Below are positions 34,446 to 46,500 of a DNA stretch of 64,000 nucleotides, piece by piece. This stretch comes from Rostrohypoxylon terebratum. Taxonomy: Eukaryota; Ascomycota; Sordariomycetes; Xylariales; Hypoxylaceae. The translations under genes were made by a program, and so were the position numbers. Under the pieces are notes generated by a model. It was not told where the DNA came from and searched no databases. It saw only the letters and a list, made by a program, of their open reading frames with translations. Each line of letters begins with the position of its first letter. Position 1 is the first letter of the stretch. The stretch spans positions 124,001 to 188,000 of the forward strand of contig MU385906.1 of assembly GCA_022497145.1 (NCBI GenBank), read 5' to 3'.

Positions 34446-35419
34446 GGCGATTTTTGCTTTTTTTGAACAGGGAGTAAATCGTCAGCAATGGATTCACAGG
34501 CATATAGTGGTTGCCTGGTGCTGACGTTATAATGACGAACAGAGAAGATCCAGTGGTTTGTCTTGATTCATATCATGGCACGATATCCATAAGTTCCCGT
34601 ATAGAAATGGTACTAGGTAAGTTCGTACCTAGTAGTAACGTACGGGATTAGATCGTGATAGAGTAGAAACTTTGAATTCTTAAAGTACGGGTCTGCCAAT
34701 TAAGTACTAGGTAGTGTACACTAGAAGCAAACGAAGCTCCCCCTCAATTTTTACAGTTCAGGACTTTTCTCCGTACGAAGTTAAACTTTGGTCCACAGGG
34801 TGCGTGCTGAAGACATGGATAAAAGTGGATATATGTACTGCCGCAGAATGGCCTCACAACGGCTCGGAATCGTCCCCGCTATACCCACTTAAGCATAGAC
34901 CCTGGAAAATAGCGGAGCTCTTAAGTGCTCTTGGTCGATTTGTAGCGCCCGACAGGTCGGTTCCCGTTTAGATTTCCACTTGTAACCCTGGACTTGCTCA
35001 GAAAAAAAAAAGTGACGAGTTACCAGCAGCCCTGGAGCCCTGGAGCCCTGGAGAATAACAGACGCGAGACCTGGGGAGTCGGTCGCTTCTAAACCTTGAA
35101 CATCAAAATCCAAGCTCTTGGGAACCAGGTCCCCGGCTTCCTCAAAATTCGACATGTCAGTTCCAGCGTTACCGTTTCCAGAGCCCGACGATATATGATG
35201 ATTGACTTCTGCGAAGTCCTACATCTCCTATCTCTCCTAATTTCCTTCTATTCGTTCTTTCATATTAGTCCCTGACACAGCCTATTCGCACAGCCTGCCT
35301 AATACTACCTCACTTGTTTTTCTTAAGCCTTTGAAAGCCGTTCCAGAAGTTTCCGATTGTAGTACAAACATCTCACTTATACACTTATATACGTAATTCA
35401 TAAAAAGCACTGTCCTATC
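34446..35419. other. Divergent spacer DPH7 / DUF1917 gene
   Basis: About 970 bp between two divergent genes. A minus-strand ATG frame of 88 codons (34889-35155) lies here; it is judged unsupported (see rejected items). It contains a triplicated GGAGCCCT word near 35030-35052. Confidence 0.45.
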
Positions 35420-36485
35420 ATGAGTTCCGACGATTCTGATTTCTACGGTGAAAACATCCAACAAATTTCAAACGATCCCAGACCACTAACATTTCATCCC
35501 CAGGAGACGACGATACGATGGCAGAACTAAAAGCCAAAGTGAAGAACTTCGACACGGAAACTTGGTGGGATGAGCACAAGGATGTTAATACGCCACTAAA
35601 AATCCAAGCTCAAAACGAGGATGTTGAAATGACAGATGTATCCCATCTTCACAACCCATACGCCGGTCTGGAATATGCGTGGCAGCTCTCGGAGACAATC
35701 GAGGAGTTCGTGGAACGTGTTCCGCCCGCAACCACAAACGCAACTGACTCGAATCAATGGATATGGGTTTGCAATCCGTACATACGTCAAAAGAAGAAGA
35801 GCGAGGCATGCAACCAGCAGATCCGCGGCGGAGAGGATGAAGCGCCCGAGGAAGAAGGCGCAGACTTACCCAGCGTCGTCGAAGGCGGGATGGCGAGACT
35901 CCACTTTGCATCTCAGTATATCGACATGTGTAAGAACTCCGGCAACAAACCGGAATTCATCGCCAAGGAATGCCGGACGGCAGGGTTAGACGCAGCAAAG
36001 GATATCCTCAATCTCGCCCAGGCGCACCACGTGAAGTGTGGTAAATGGATGATATTCTGCAACATCTACGAGGTCAACGAGGTCTGGTACACCGTCGCCA
36101 AGGCCACTGCAAACAACGAGCTGGGGATCGGTGCCAAGGTTTCGCCACGACGGACGGACGATGGAAGGACTGAGCGGCTCATCTGCGTCTACACCGCCGA
36201 TTTCAGCGACACGGCAGACGTCAGGAGGGTTGCGGAGACATTGAAGAAGCTCGGACTCATCAAGGCCAACAGTAGGCCCCTGTACTACAAACCAGGTCAG
36301 TCGACGTCATTCCCGAATCGTCTTATCTCTCTTTATCATCTCATCCAAGGATGCTTACCAAATCAGACGTGTACACATACCTAGGAATAGCGAACCGAAA
36401 CCCCTGGGAGATACAAGCTTCCATCTATGACACCAAATCTATGCTCAAAACTGGAAAGGGGGGATCGGCATCGACGAATTCTTGA
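35420..36485 (+). CDS. DUF1917 / UPF0696 (C11orf68-like) protein
   Basis: Three exons: 35420-35447, 35504-36295 and 36367-36485. The introns are 56 nt (donor GTGAAA) and 71 nt (donor GTCAGT), both in phase 1, giving 312 residues. The first exon encodes only MSSDDSDFYG. The conserved core has WIWVCNPY (about 84-91), RLHFASQYIDMCKNSGN, KCGKWMIFCNIYEVNEVWYTV and LICVYTADFSDTADVRRVAE. The third exon ends the domain with KPDVYTYLGIANRNPWEI. This is the widespread but poorly characterised DUF1917/UPF0696 family, whose fold resembles eIF4E; a cap-like or nucleotide-binding role is possible but unproven. The region between the first and second blocks carries an acidic insertion. Both non-canonical donors are used because phase and conserved residues demand it. 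Confidence 0.88.
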
Positions 36486-36869
36486 GAAAAAAATAAATAA
36501 ACGATCATGTGAATATTCCCAGGAGGAATAATTGGATTTTCGAGATATCCTGTGCTGTCAAGAGCCTGCTTCTAATGTATGATCAGAAACCTCGAGGAAG
36601 GATAGAGGTTCTACCTATGTTGCTCAAGTGTATGTAAGCCAAGTAGAATTTCAATGCTTACTTGCTGACCTCAAAACGCCGCCGATGCAATGAATTTTCA
36701 TGCTACCACCGTGGACCCTAATGCCTGCTCTCATAATATCCTACTTCACACCTAGTTTTCGAAGGCTGTAAACCCATATATCCAAAAGCCATGAGGTGCA
36801 CAAAGTGACTATGCGCTGCACTCATACTTCCCTAAATCCCATTGGACCTCCTCCACTTATGAATAATTA
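36486..36869. other. Short convergent spacer
   Basis: 384 bp between the 3' ends of two convergent genes; nothing recognised apart from presumed 3' UTRs. Confidence 0.5.
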
Positions 36870-37549
36870 TCATACTACCTCCGGTCCCGGATCCGTGGAC
36901 TTTAGCAGTAAGACGAGCCGGTAAGCGCTATTTCCGTTGAGGTAGTACCTATGAAGCTTCTTAGATCTCAGAAATCCTAGTCTCTCGTACAAGCGCATGG
37001 CGGGGACATTCGTCTCCTCGGTTTCGAGCACGATCTCGTCGGCGTGCCGTTCGGCCATAGCCTCGATCGCCATCTTCACCAACCTCGTCGCTATGCCGTG
37101 GCCGCGGAATGACGAGGTCACCGCCAGCATGGCGATATACCCGCGGTGCGTCGGCGGCGAGTGCGAGGCGTGGTGCTCGAGCTTGCAGATTATCACGCCC
37201 ATCAACGACTTGTCGACGGGGTTCAGTGCCTGGTGTCGCGTTACACGAGAAGCCACATTTTAGCCAAGATATTCTCCCCAATGAACCAATAAACTAATAA
37301 ACCAATTGCCAAGCACTTGAGTAGAAGAAGAGGAGAAGGGGTGGGGAGGTCCAGTATTACCATATAACATAGGTGCGCCCATTGGTATAGGAAGTATCGG
37401 TAGACGTAGATGCTGTAGGGCTCGCTCAGGTCCTTGGAGATCAAGGCGCGGATCGCGGGCAGGTATTTCTCTTCGAGGGCGTGCTCGTACTGGATGTATA
37501 GCAGCTCGCCGGGTAACTGGGCTGCGCGGGAGTCGTGAGCTGCTTCCAT
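36870..37549 (-). CDS. NAA30: N-alpha-acetyltransferase NatC catalytic subunit NAA30 (Mak3)
   Basis: Two exons: 37361-37549 and 36870-37229, with a 131-nt intron 37230-37360 (donor GTAATA, acceptor CAG), joined in phase 0 as LCYMALNPVDKSLMG; 182 residues. The GNAT fold is clear: PYSIYVYRYFLYQW near the substrate side, GVIICKLEHH, then GYIAMLAVTSSFRGHGIATR with the acetyl-CoA loop RGHGIA, and ETEETNVPAMRLYERLGF, HRYYLNGNSAYRLVLLL at the C-terminus. NatC acetylates N-terminal Met before hydrophobic residues on ribosome-associated chains, with Naa35 and Naa38. The ATG at 37549 is preferred over an upstream non-ATG extension because the family begins close to this point. Confidence 0.95.
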
Positions 37550-38788
37550 GGCTGCGCCGCAAGCAGGTCTCACATCGAGGGAACGGCAGATTGGGAGGGG
37601 GAGACCGAGACTGATGGGATGGGCTCGTGACAAAGTACCGTTATCACAATCCAAGACAAAATCTTCGCCGTTTGCTCTAGAATTGACCGGAACGATCTCC
37701 CTGGAAATATCGAAAGTAATAAGCCCACGGTAGAGGACACAGAATATTAGGGCAAACGAAGAAGATGTTTGGTAGGTTACCGGTTGTATATGTAGTAGGG
37801 GAGAATAGAGTAAGACGGCAGTTCAAGTGTTGGTGTTACAGTAATAGATTTATGATATGTCAGTCTGATCATTTGTGGTAGGTACCAAGAAGCGGCCCGC
37901 TTTCACATGCAAACCTAACCTTGAAAGACGCCCGTTTTGCCGTTTTGCTCTGCAGTGAGAGGTAGGTACGGAGTTACTTGGATAATACGACGTACGTACC
38001 TAGTAAGAGTACACAGGCAGACAGGGTGAAAAATGGAAGGTTTGAACGGGAGGCTACCTGAGTGGACAAATTAGGTAAGGGATCGGCGGGGTCAGTGGAT
38101 TTCTAGGTTCAAATTTAATTTAATCTGGAGCTTTAAGTAAAAATGTTCCATCGTCCCATCCATGCCTGTCATGCTGCAACCGACCGCGCTTGCAGTTGTT
38201 CCAGTTGGCAAGAGCCCTAAAACATCACTGGTTGTGACGCTGAAACATTCCCTAACGTGATTTGACGGTTCATGCTTGCCCTCCAGTAGCCCAGTAGTAG
38301 CAGGCAGTACAGGGAGCACATGCTGACAAGCTACCCACTGACGTCAAAACGTCGCAAATTATTTTGTGTCGTTAACTTTAATCTTTCCGCACCTCGCACC
38401 TGCATCAATTAGGATCTTGTTGATCAGGTACCACACATGCTTTACCTTGAATTTACTCGGACTCGGTTACTTCGATGTTCTTTTTTGTGTGAACAACTCA
38501 CAAACTACTACCTAGTAGTGGGAAGATTTCATCTTAATCTTATTCCCGATATTTGAGACGACGAACAACATACCTAGGACCTAGGTGCTACTTTGACGTA
38601 GCTTCGACGTAGCTTCGCCCCATTTTCCCTGTTGATCGTTTGATCGCCCCTCGTCCCGTTCCACGTCCTGTCCCAGATTTCAGATTCCAACAACACGTGT
38701 ACGACCCTCTTCACGATCCATCATCCCCGATCCTCCACTCCCTCCCGCCCTGCACTCTGTGCCTAGGTCATGTTAATCCTGCCAGACG
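37550..38788. other. Divergent spacer NAA30 / LRO1
   Basis: About 1.2 kb between divergent genes. Contains one 15-bp CCTAGG palindrome (38572-38586), about 200 bp upstream of the LRO1 ATG. No additional gene seen. Confidence 0.5.
38572..38586. repeat. 15-bp CCTAGG near-palindrome
   Basis: ACCTAGGACCTAGGT, identical to the copies at 12452-12466 and 63536-63550. Confidence 0.85.
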
Positions 38789-40739
38789 ATGGCATCAACA
38801 CTTCGACGCCGCGCTGTCGGCGCCGACATATCTGAATCCTCGTCGCAAGCGCCCACCCCGCGAGACGAAAGTCCGGCCAAGCCGGGCGACAAGGTCAAGA
38901 TCATTCATGACCACAAACCTAAGACGCGCAAACGGCGCAACACCTTCATTTTTCTTATGGGTATCGTCTTCGGACTCGTAGCTGCTGGATTCCTAGCTAA
39001 AAATAATGACTTGATTGAACTCCCTGAGATTGGCGAGCTGAGCATGGACAGCTTTCTTGATGTGCTGCCTGCTGGATTGGTTAAGGATATGAGAGACCTT
39101 GTGGTACGTTTCCTTTCTTGAAATGTGCGATGAACGATATTTTGACTGATGAGTTTCATTGCTGTAGAAAGGCGAGCGGGATTTCGTCGATAGCTACGAT
39201 TCCTTTTCCGTCGGAATCAAGGCTCGGTCCGAAGGTCTCAGCGTTCATCATCCCGTCATCATGGTCCCCGGCGTCATCTCGACAGGCCTCGAATCCTGGG
39301 GTACCGCCAATATCTCCCGACCATACTTCCGAAAGCGACTCTGGGGCAGCTGGACGATGATGAGAGCGCTTGTCATGGATAAGGAGATATGGAAGAAGCA
39401 TATTATGCTAGACAAGAAAACAGGCCTAGATCCGCCTAACATCAAGCTAAGAGCAGCCCAGGGTTTTGATGCTACCGACTTCTTTATTACGGGATATTGG
39501 ATTTGGAGCAAAATCTTGGAAAATCTTGCGTCGTTGGGGTATGATCCGGGGAATTCCTTCACAGCCGCTTACGATTGGCGGCTATCGTACCAGAACCTTG
39601 AGCTTCGAGATCAGTATTTTTCAAAGCTGAAGAGCTACGTCGAGCTGGCCCACGAATTTTCTGGCCAGAAAGTGGTCCTCACGTCTCACAGTATGGGTAG
39701 CCAGGTTCTGTTTTACTTCTTCCACTGGGTCGCATCGGCACACGGCGGCAAAGGGGGCGATGATTGGGTTGAACGTCATGTCGAAGCCTGGATCAACATT
39801 AGTGGGTGCATGTTGGGCGCGGTTAAAGATGTAACTGCTGTCCTCTCGGGCGAGATGCGCGACACGGCACAGCTAAATTCCTTTGCGGTATATGGGCTTG
39901 AGAAGTTCCTCAACAAAGACGAACGAGCCGAGATATTCCGAGCTATGCCAGGTATATCGGCCATGTTACCAATCGGGGGCGAAGCAGTTTGGGGAAACTT
40001 GACGTGGGCGCCAGATGACCAGCCTGGCCAGAAGGATTCGTTTGGTTCATTCTTGAACTTCCGGAAAAGTGCTAACTGGACCACACCGGACAAGAATTTT
40101 ACAGTCAGTGGGGCGATGAAACACCTAATGGAGTCGACCGACGACTGGTACAGAGACCAGATTCAGAGAAGCTATTCTCACGGGGTTGCTCACACTTCTG
40201 CTGAAGTGGAAGCTAACGAGTTGGACCAGCGCAAATGGATCAACCCTCTAGAGACAAGATTGCCTCTAGCTCCTAGCTTAAAGGTCTATTGCTTCTACGG
40301 CGTTGGTAAACCAACGGAAAGAGCATACTACTACCGCACCCCCGAATTTCCAGGGCTTACGAACCTCAACATCACCATTGACACGGGGTTGATTGTTGAT
40401 GATATCGACCACGGAGTAATCATGGGAGAGGGTGATGGAACAGTCAACCTTCTGAGCACCGGGTATATGTGCTCCAAGGGTTGGCGGATGAAGCGATATA
40501 ACCCTGCAGGTGCCAAAGTAACCGTGGTTGAAATGCCCCACGAACCGGACAGGTTCAATCCCCGTGGAGGTCCCAACACGGCGGACCACGTGGATATCTT
40601 GGGAAGACAGACGCTTAATGAGCTTATCTTGCGTGTTGCCGCTGGCAAGGGTTATATGATTGACGACTACATCTTCAGCAATATCAAAGACTATGCGGAA
40701 AAGGTGAAGATATATGAAGAGAAGGAAAATGAAAAATAA
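38789..40739 (+). CDS. LRO1: Phospholipid:diacylglycerol acyltransferase LRO1
   Basis: Two exons: 38789-39103 and 39168-40739, with a 64-nt intron (donor GTACGT, acceptor GTAG), joined in phase 0; 628 residues against 661 in yeast. A basic cytosolic N-terminus (KPKTRKRRN) precedes one membrane anchor at about 51-70 (NTFIFLMGIVFGLVAAGFLA), then an LCAT-type alpha/beta-hydrolase domain in the ER lumen. The nucleophile is Ser280 in TSHSMGSQ. The other probable triad residues are Asp528 in EGDGTVNLLS and His579 in TADHVDILGR. The substrate region includes HPVIMVPGVISTGLESW (about 131-147) and AAYDWRLSYQNLE. The enzyme moves an acyl chain from the sn-2 position of a phospholipid to diacylglycerol, making triacylglycerol and a lysophospholipid. 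Confidence 0.96.
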
Positions 40740-41474
40740 ACACGAATAGAACAGACGAGGGATGATTATACCAAGGATCGAATGACGAATTGAACCTGTA
40801 CTTATACATATAGGACGGTGGGTGTATTATAGGGACGAATGGATAGGTATTCATACTTGACTATTGGGATGGTTCGATAGGACCTCGGTTGTAATACCCA
40901 TACTGGTATGATAGGGCGACGGGCGTAGGCAGAAAGCAGAAATACTATATAAGAATGAGATACTGAGGGTTGTATGAACACACGACACGATATTCATGTT
41001 TCCCTTATTTTCACAGAACAGCTGCGGTTTTCGTTTAGCATCTTATTTGCAATTACTAAGTGCAATTCATGATATTCACGACGTATTCTAAGAGACAAGA
41101 TTTTTGATATGATCCCTACAACCCAATTACACAGGTACCGAGTACTTAGTAGGTACTAGGTAATAACATCTTCAATGTTGTTTCCTATTTCCTATTTTAG
41201 GGGAAGCCGAGCAAACCCAAAACGAAGTGGGAAGCCACATGTTGGTTGCGCACAGACCACATCCTTCTATAAAATCTCAAGACTCAAGTCTCACTTCACC
41301 ATTTATTTGTACCTTCTTCACTTAAACAACCTCGATCATCGACCTCCTATGAAATAATTCCGGTCAATTCGGTGGATTTTCATTATTCGATTGATATTCA
41401 TATAATAACATCATAAGAGACCTCTCATATTCCTAGTCTGTGTTTAAAGTTGAAGACCCGTCAATCTGGCAGCT
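40740..41474. other. Spacer LRO1 / TAN1
   Basis: About 730 bp: the LRO1 3' region and the TAN1 5' region. Nothing else recognised. Confidence 0.5.
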
Positions 41475-42903
41475 ATGAAGGATCCCGGCTACAGCAAGAG
41501 AAAACACGGCGGGTCTGACGACCGACCTTTCAAGAAAAGCAAGGTAGGACCAGATCAGGACCTCCTAATTCTCACTCCAATCCATATATCTCACCCGATT
41601 CATATTGTGCTAACTTGGAATCACGCACAGGGGGGCGCCAATGGTCGATGGCAGACACCCCATCACAAGGCCAAGCTCGAGGCCCTGAGAGCTAAAGGTC
41701 TGGAGGCGGGCGACGCGGGTCTATCGACGACGTGCGTGAAGGGCAAGGAGCGCCAGGCGCTGGAGGAGTTGATGGATATCTGCGAACAGGTGTGTCTTCC
41801 CATGCTCACGCCCTCGTTCCATTGTCACTTTCATTTTCACTTTCACACCATTCCCTTATTCTTCACCCTACCGGTGCTGCTGTCTATCTACGGCACTAAT
41901 AGCCTTACTAATGTAGTACGGCGCCACATTATTCAATATCCAACCCCCGGACACCGTAGACCCCTCCCTCTCAGACGCCGAGGAGGACATCGAGGCCTCG
42001 ATCCAAAAGGAAGTCGAAAGCCTCAAACCCTCCTCCTCCGCCACAGGTAAATCGAAGGACTCAGACGCCCCCTTCGAACCTATCCGCCTGGACCTGGACT
42101 GTCTCCTCTTCATGCGGACACGGGCCCCCGTCGACCCTGTGAAACTCGCGCACCGCATCTGTGTCGACGCGCGGGATGAGGCGGGGAAGGAGAGGGAGAA
42201 GGGGAGGCGGAGGAGTCGGTTCTTGAATCGGTTTACGCCGGTGACGGCGAGCGCGAAGGCGACGGAGGCGGGGTTGGTGGAGGTCGCGCGGAAGGTTTTG
42301 GGGGAGCATTTTAAGCTTGCGGAGGCTGGTGAGGGTGAAGGTGGAGGTGAAGGTGAGGATGAAAAGAAAGAGGGTCAAGGTACGGATGAGAAGAAGGGAG
42401 ACGGAAAGGAGGAAGGGGAAGAGAAGTTCCATACGGTAAGTTGGTTTATATTTTATTTTGATCGAGGTGGGTGGAGATTAGGAAACAAACTGACAGACTG
42501 ACCTGACAGTACGCCATCCGACCTACCTTCCGCGCACACAACCTGCTCAAGCGAAGCGAAGTGATCACGAAGGTCGCGCATATGATTGACACGCGTCACA
42601 AAGTCAATCTCACGGCTCCGGATAAGGTTATCCTTATTGATATTTATCAGGTATGTATCCCCTCTTTCCCACCTCTATGTTTCCCCCAAAATGAATGTGT
42701 ATGAGCAAGAGAGGGCGGGAATAAAGTGAGGCTAACATCAACAGTCATTTTGCGGGATGAGCGTCGTGGACGGCGATTGGGATTCGCTGAAGCGCTATAA
42801 TCTCCACGAGATACAGATGGAGGCGCTGAAGGCCAAGAGCGAAGCTGCTAAAGAAGCAAAGGAGAAGGAGGAGAAAGCGCAGACGGATGAACCGAAACCA
42901 TAG
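41475..42903 (+). CDS. TAN1: tRNA acetylation adaptor TAN1 (THUMP domain)
   Basis: Five exons: 41475-41543, 41631-41789, 41917-42435, 42510-42650 and 42745-42903. All introns (74-127 nt) are phase 0; the product is 348 residues. The basic N-terminus (MKDPGYSKRKHGG) and GANGRWQTPHHKAK are conserved. The middle part has FEPIRLDLDCLLFMRTRAPV leading into the THUMP fold, FHTYAIRPTFRAHNLLKRSE, VNLTAPDKVILIDIYQ, and SFCGMSVVDGDWDSLKRYNL at the C-terminus, all THUMPD1/Tan1 signatures. Tan1 binds tRNA and, with the acetyltransferase Kre33/NAT10, is needed for N4-acetylcytidine at C12 of tRNA-Ser and tRNA-Leu. A Gly/Glu/Lys insertion (about 230-254) interrupts the domain and is a likely disordered loop. 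Confidence 0.94.
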
Positions 42904-43593
42904 CTTTCATGGTGGTGAAATGGTTGACTATAGGAAACGCTCTGCAGAATGGACGATGAGAAATTATTCTGTCCGTGTACTACTTAGGGTTGACTGAGAG
43001 CTTCATGATACTGGAAGTTTGTGAATTGATCATGCTATGAATGCTTTGAGTAAGATTCCTGTGGAATAAGTGCATACCCAGGTATTCGAATCCTCCTTCT
43101 AATAATTCTACAGGCAGTACAAAATAGAACATGGAGAATATCACGGACCAGTTGCATGCATACTCATCGTGAAGAAGCTTGAAATAACTTCGAATAATCA
43201 GGTAAGGTATAAATTGGCATCTCCATGCACCCTCAACAAAGCACTCTTATGCACTCGTTCATCATACTCCATTTTGTTTGATCCATAATCTGCAACCAGA
43301 ATCGCATTGATCTTTTCGTTCATGCCTATCCTGTCCTATCCTGTAACCACCAAACCCACCTTTCCATGCCTCTACCCTATCCACAAAGGTGAAATAGAAA
43401 AGGGGAAAAAGGGTGATATAGAATCAATCGATATTTCCAATGCCAGGCACACACGAACCGGAACTCCGTTACCCGTTCATGGACGGGGGTGATGTAACCT
43501 TCGATGCGACAACCTCGAACTCCCCACTCTGCGGATGGTACCCATTAAATCAAACACAGCTAGCATCGCCATGCTATAGCCCGAGGTCTCCCT
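42904..43593. other. Convergent spacer TAN1 / pcpA
   Basis: About 690 bp between convergent 3' ends. No gene or RNA recognised. Confidence 0.5.
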
Positions 43594-46500
43594 TCAAATA
43601 GATATCTCGACCTCCGCCTCCCTCTTTTGACTCTCCTCCCAAGCGTTCACCAGCTTCTTCCTCGTCTTCTCGTGCTCGCCCCAGTTCCTCGCGCTGATGC
43701 GCATGCGCGCCACCGCTCTCAGCACATTAGCGAATATTTTCAGGTTATTACGTTGTTTCTTGGACGTATCCCGCTTCCTAGACGGAAGGAGAGAGTCTGG
43801 GGATTTTATCCCTAATTGTTTGTGGATGCTCCTCAAGATGCGAAGGTCTGCCTTGTTGCTGTTCGGGTGTTAGTATAATGTTGCACGATAAATATTGCGT
43901 ACGGAAAAACATACCAAGCATCTGCAATTTCTAATTGGAGTGCCAAAAACTTCTTGGCGAAGGCGGCATCGTTTCTCAGACTGGCCTCGCGCTCCCACCT
44001 GGCCTGCATCCACTGCATCTGCAGCGCCATGCCGCGGATCTCCTTGGTGTGGCGTTTCTCCGCCGCGTCCGCCGCTCGGATGACTGCCTCGTGGTCCCGT
44101 TGGTCTACCACGTCCATCACGATATCGCCATATCGGAAGCTAGCCTTGGTGCCCCTCTTCTGGATATGCGGAGTGTAAGGATTGGAAGGGCCGTCAGGGG
44201 GTTCGGCATTCTTGGCCTCGATCCATTTCAGCGCTTCTCGTGCACCCTCCTGCAATCGTTCGCAATCGGCCTTCAACTTCTCGGCGGATGCCTTGTATGC
44301 GGCACGTTCGCTCCGCGCTCGTTCCAGCTTCTGGCGCAGTTCTTTGCATAATGGACTGGCGTAGTCTAGATCCTGCTTCGCCATGTCTAACTGTTCCCGC
44401 AAGTCCTCGCATAGACGATTCGCTTTCTCGGAGTCCTTAAGTGCTCGGTTCAGCTCTCGCCTGAGCTCTTCAGCCTCACGATTGGCTTGCTTTAATTTCG
44501 AGTCTGATTTGCTAGACTCGTAACGAGCGTCGCGTTCTGCTTGCTGCTTGAGACGCTCGCATTGGCGTTCAGCTTCGCGTAGCTTTCGGGACGTTTCTTC
44601 GAGTTGTCTTCTGAGGTCATCAGAGACTTGGTTAGCTTCTAGCAATTGTTCTCCAAGATCGCCCGCTCTCTGAGACTGGTCGCGCTTAGCTGCCTCGAGC
44701 TGCCGTTTAAGTTCTTGACACACCCGATCGGCCTCATTCAGCCTTTCAACAGCATCTTCCGATTCCTCGTCCAGGGTGGTTTGAAGCACCTCGACCTCGT
44801 CCTGCAAAGCTTCAATTTCCTCTGCCTGGGATTGGTTAGCCGCCTGACTCTGCAGAAGTTCTTCGCGAACGGAAGCGATCTCGTTACGAAGCGCTGTTAG
44901 CGATGACTGCCGAGTTTCCAAGTCGTGTCGCAAGTCGTCGATTTGACGGCTAAGGGCAGCTTCTTCTCTTTTGTGACGCTGAGCCTCGCTATTCATGGCA
45001 TCTTGCAGTTTTGTCTCTTTGCTGGACAGTGAACCTTCAGAGTCGCGTAGTCGATCAATGGCCCTTTCAAGCCCAGTAGCTCGTTCCTCGAGGCGGTCTC
45101 GTTGGGACTCTAGGTCACGTCTCTCTGCTTGCCATTTTTCGTTGTCTATATCGTAACGGTTGTCTTTCTCGCGAATTTTGATGTGTAGCTGAGAAATCTC
45201 GTCGTTGAGGCGATCCATTTCGGACTTGAGCTGACTGCGAACTTCTCGCTCAATCTGATGGCCGTGACTCTTTTCCTGGTCGAGGTTAAGTTCTATGTCA
45301 CTGAGGTGGTTTCGTAGACGAGTAATCTCTCGTTGTAGCGAGGCAGACTCGTCGCCAGAAGTTGTTTGGCGCACTCTGGTATTCGCTTTTTCGTGTTCCA
45401 AGTCGGTTTCGAGCTCCCGGACGCGTTTCTGCAAACGCTCAACCTCGCGCTCTAACGACGCTGATGCGGACTGACCACCAGATGCCCCCTTACGCACTCG
45501 TGTAATCTCGTCCTGGAGATCGGCGATGTCGTCATTCAGCCGGTCGACTTCATCCTTATGTTTAGCGTTGGCTTCATAAAGACTCTGCAAGGAACGGGCT
45601 TTCTCCTGGCTTAAGCTTGTCTCAAGTTCGCCTACACGCTTTTGCAGGCGAGCAACCTCCCGTTCTAGTGACGCTGAAGCTGACTGCCCACCGGAGGCCT
45701 CTTCGCGAACTCGTCTGAGTTCATCCTGAAGATCCGCGACGTCATCATTAAGACGGTCAACTTCGGATTGATGAATACGCTTCAGTTCACGCTCAATTTG
45801 CGAGCCATGCGTTTTCTCCTGGTCCAGAAGAAATTGGAGCTCAGCGAGTTGCTTTTTGAGTTGCGCAACATCTCGTTGTAGAGAAGCTGATTCGTCTCCT
45901 AAGGAGTCATGACGAAGTTGGAGAAGGTTCTTCTCGTCCGTGCGTGTGATAAGATCTCGTTGTGCAGTCTCTAATTTTGACGAAAGAAGCTTGTGTTCGC
46001 GATCCCAAGTCTCTCGTTGTTGGAGGAGCTGTTCGGCCCTAGAGTTGACCTCTTGTATGTATCTGTCCTTCTCGGACGTATCCCGTTCAAGAGCTCCATA
46101 CTTCTCTTGCCAATTGCTCACTTCGGTTTGAAGTCGTGCGACCTTCTCCTCAACTTGACGGGAGAGACCTTTGGTAACGAGCGACTTGTTCGACATCTCA
46201 TCCTGAAGTTCCTCGAGATCTGCTTCAGCTCGGTCCTTTTCTGAGATAGCATTATCGAGTTTGTCCTTCATATCATCTATTTGACGTTCGAGCTCGCGTA
46301 TGTTGGTTTCGAGATCCTGGATGGTTTCTTTTGCCTTGTTAAGTTCTTCACTCGAGCGGGCATTGCCTTGGAGTTCAGCGATCTTTTGCTGGGCGGATTC
46401 CAATTTCTCGGTTTCCTGAGCTGCCTTCTTCTCAAAATCATCCAACTCCTCATTGAGGTCATTGATGTCGAGGTCTTTCTCCTTCAAGTCAGATTCTAGG

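Noticed and set aside
34889..35155. Minus-strand ATG frame of 88 codons (begins MSNFEEAGDLVPKSLDF) divergent to the DUF1917 gene
   Set aside because: The first 35 codons look plausible, but the frame then runs through a triplicated GGAGCCCT word and a long T run with no family resemblance or convincing intron. Transcript data could revive it.
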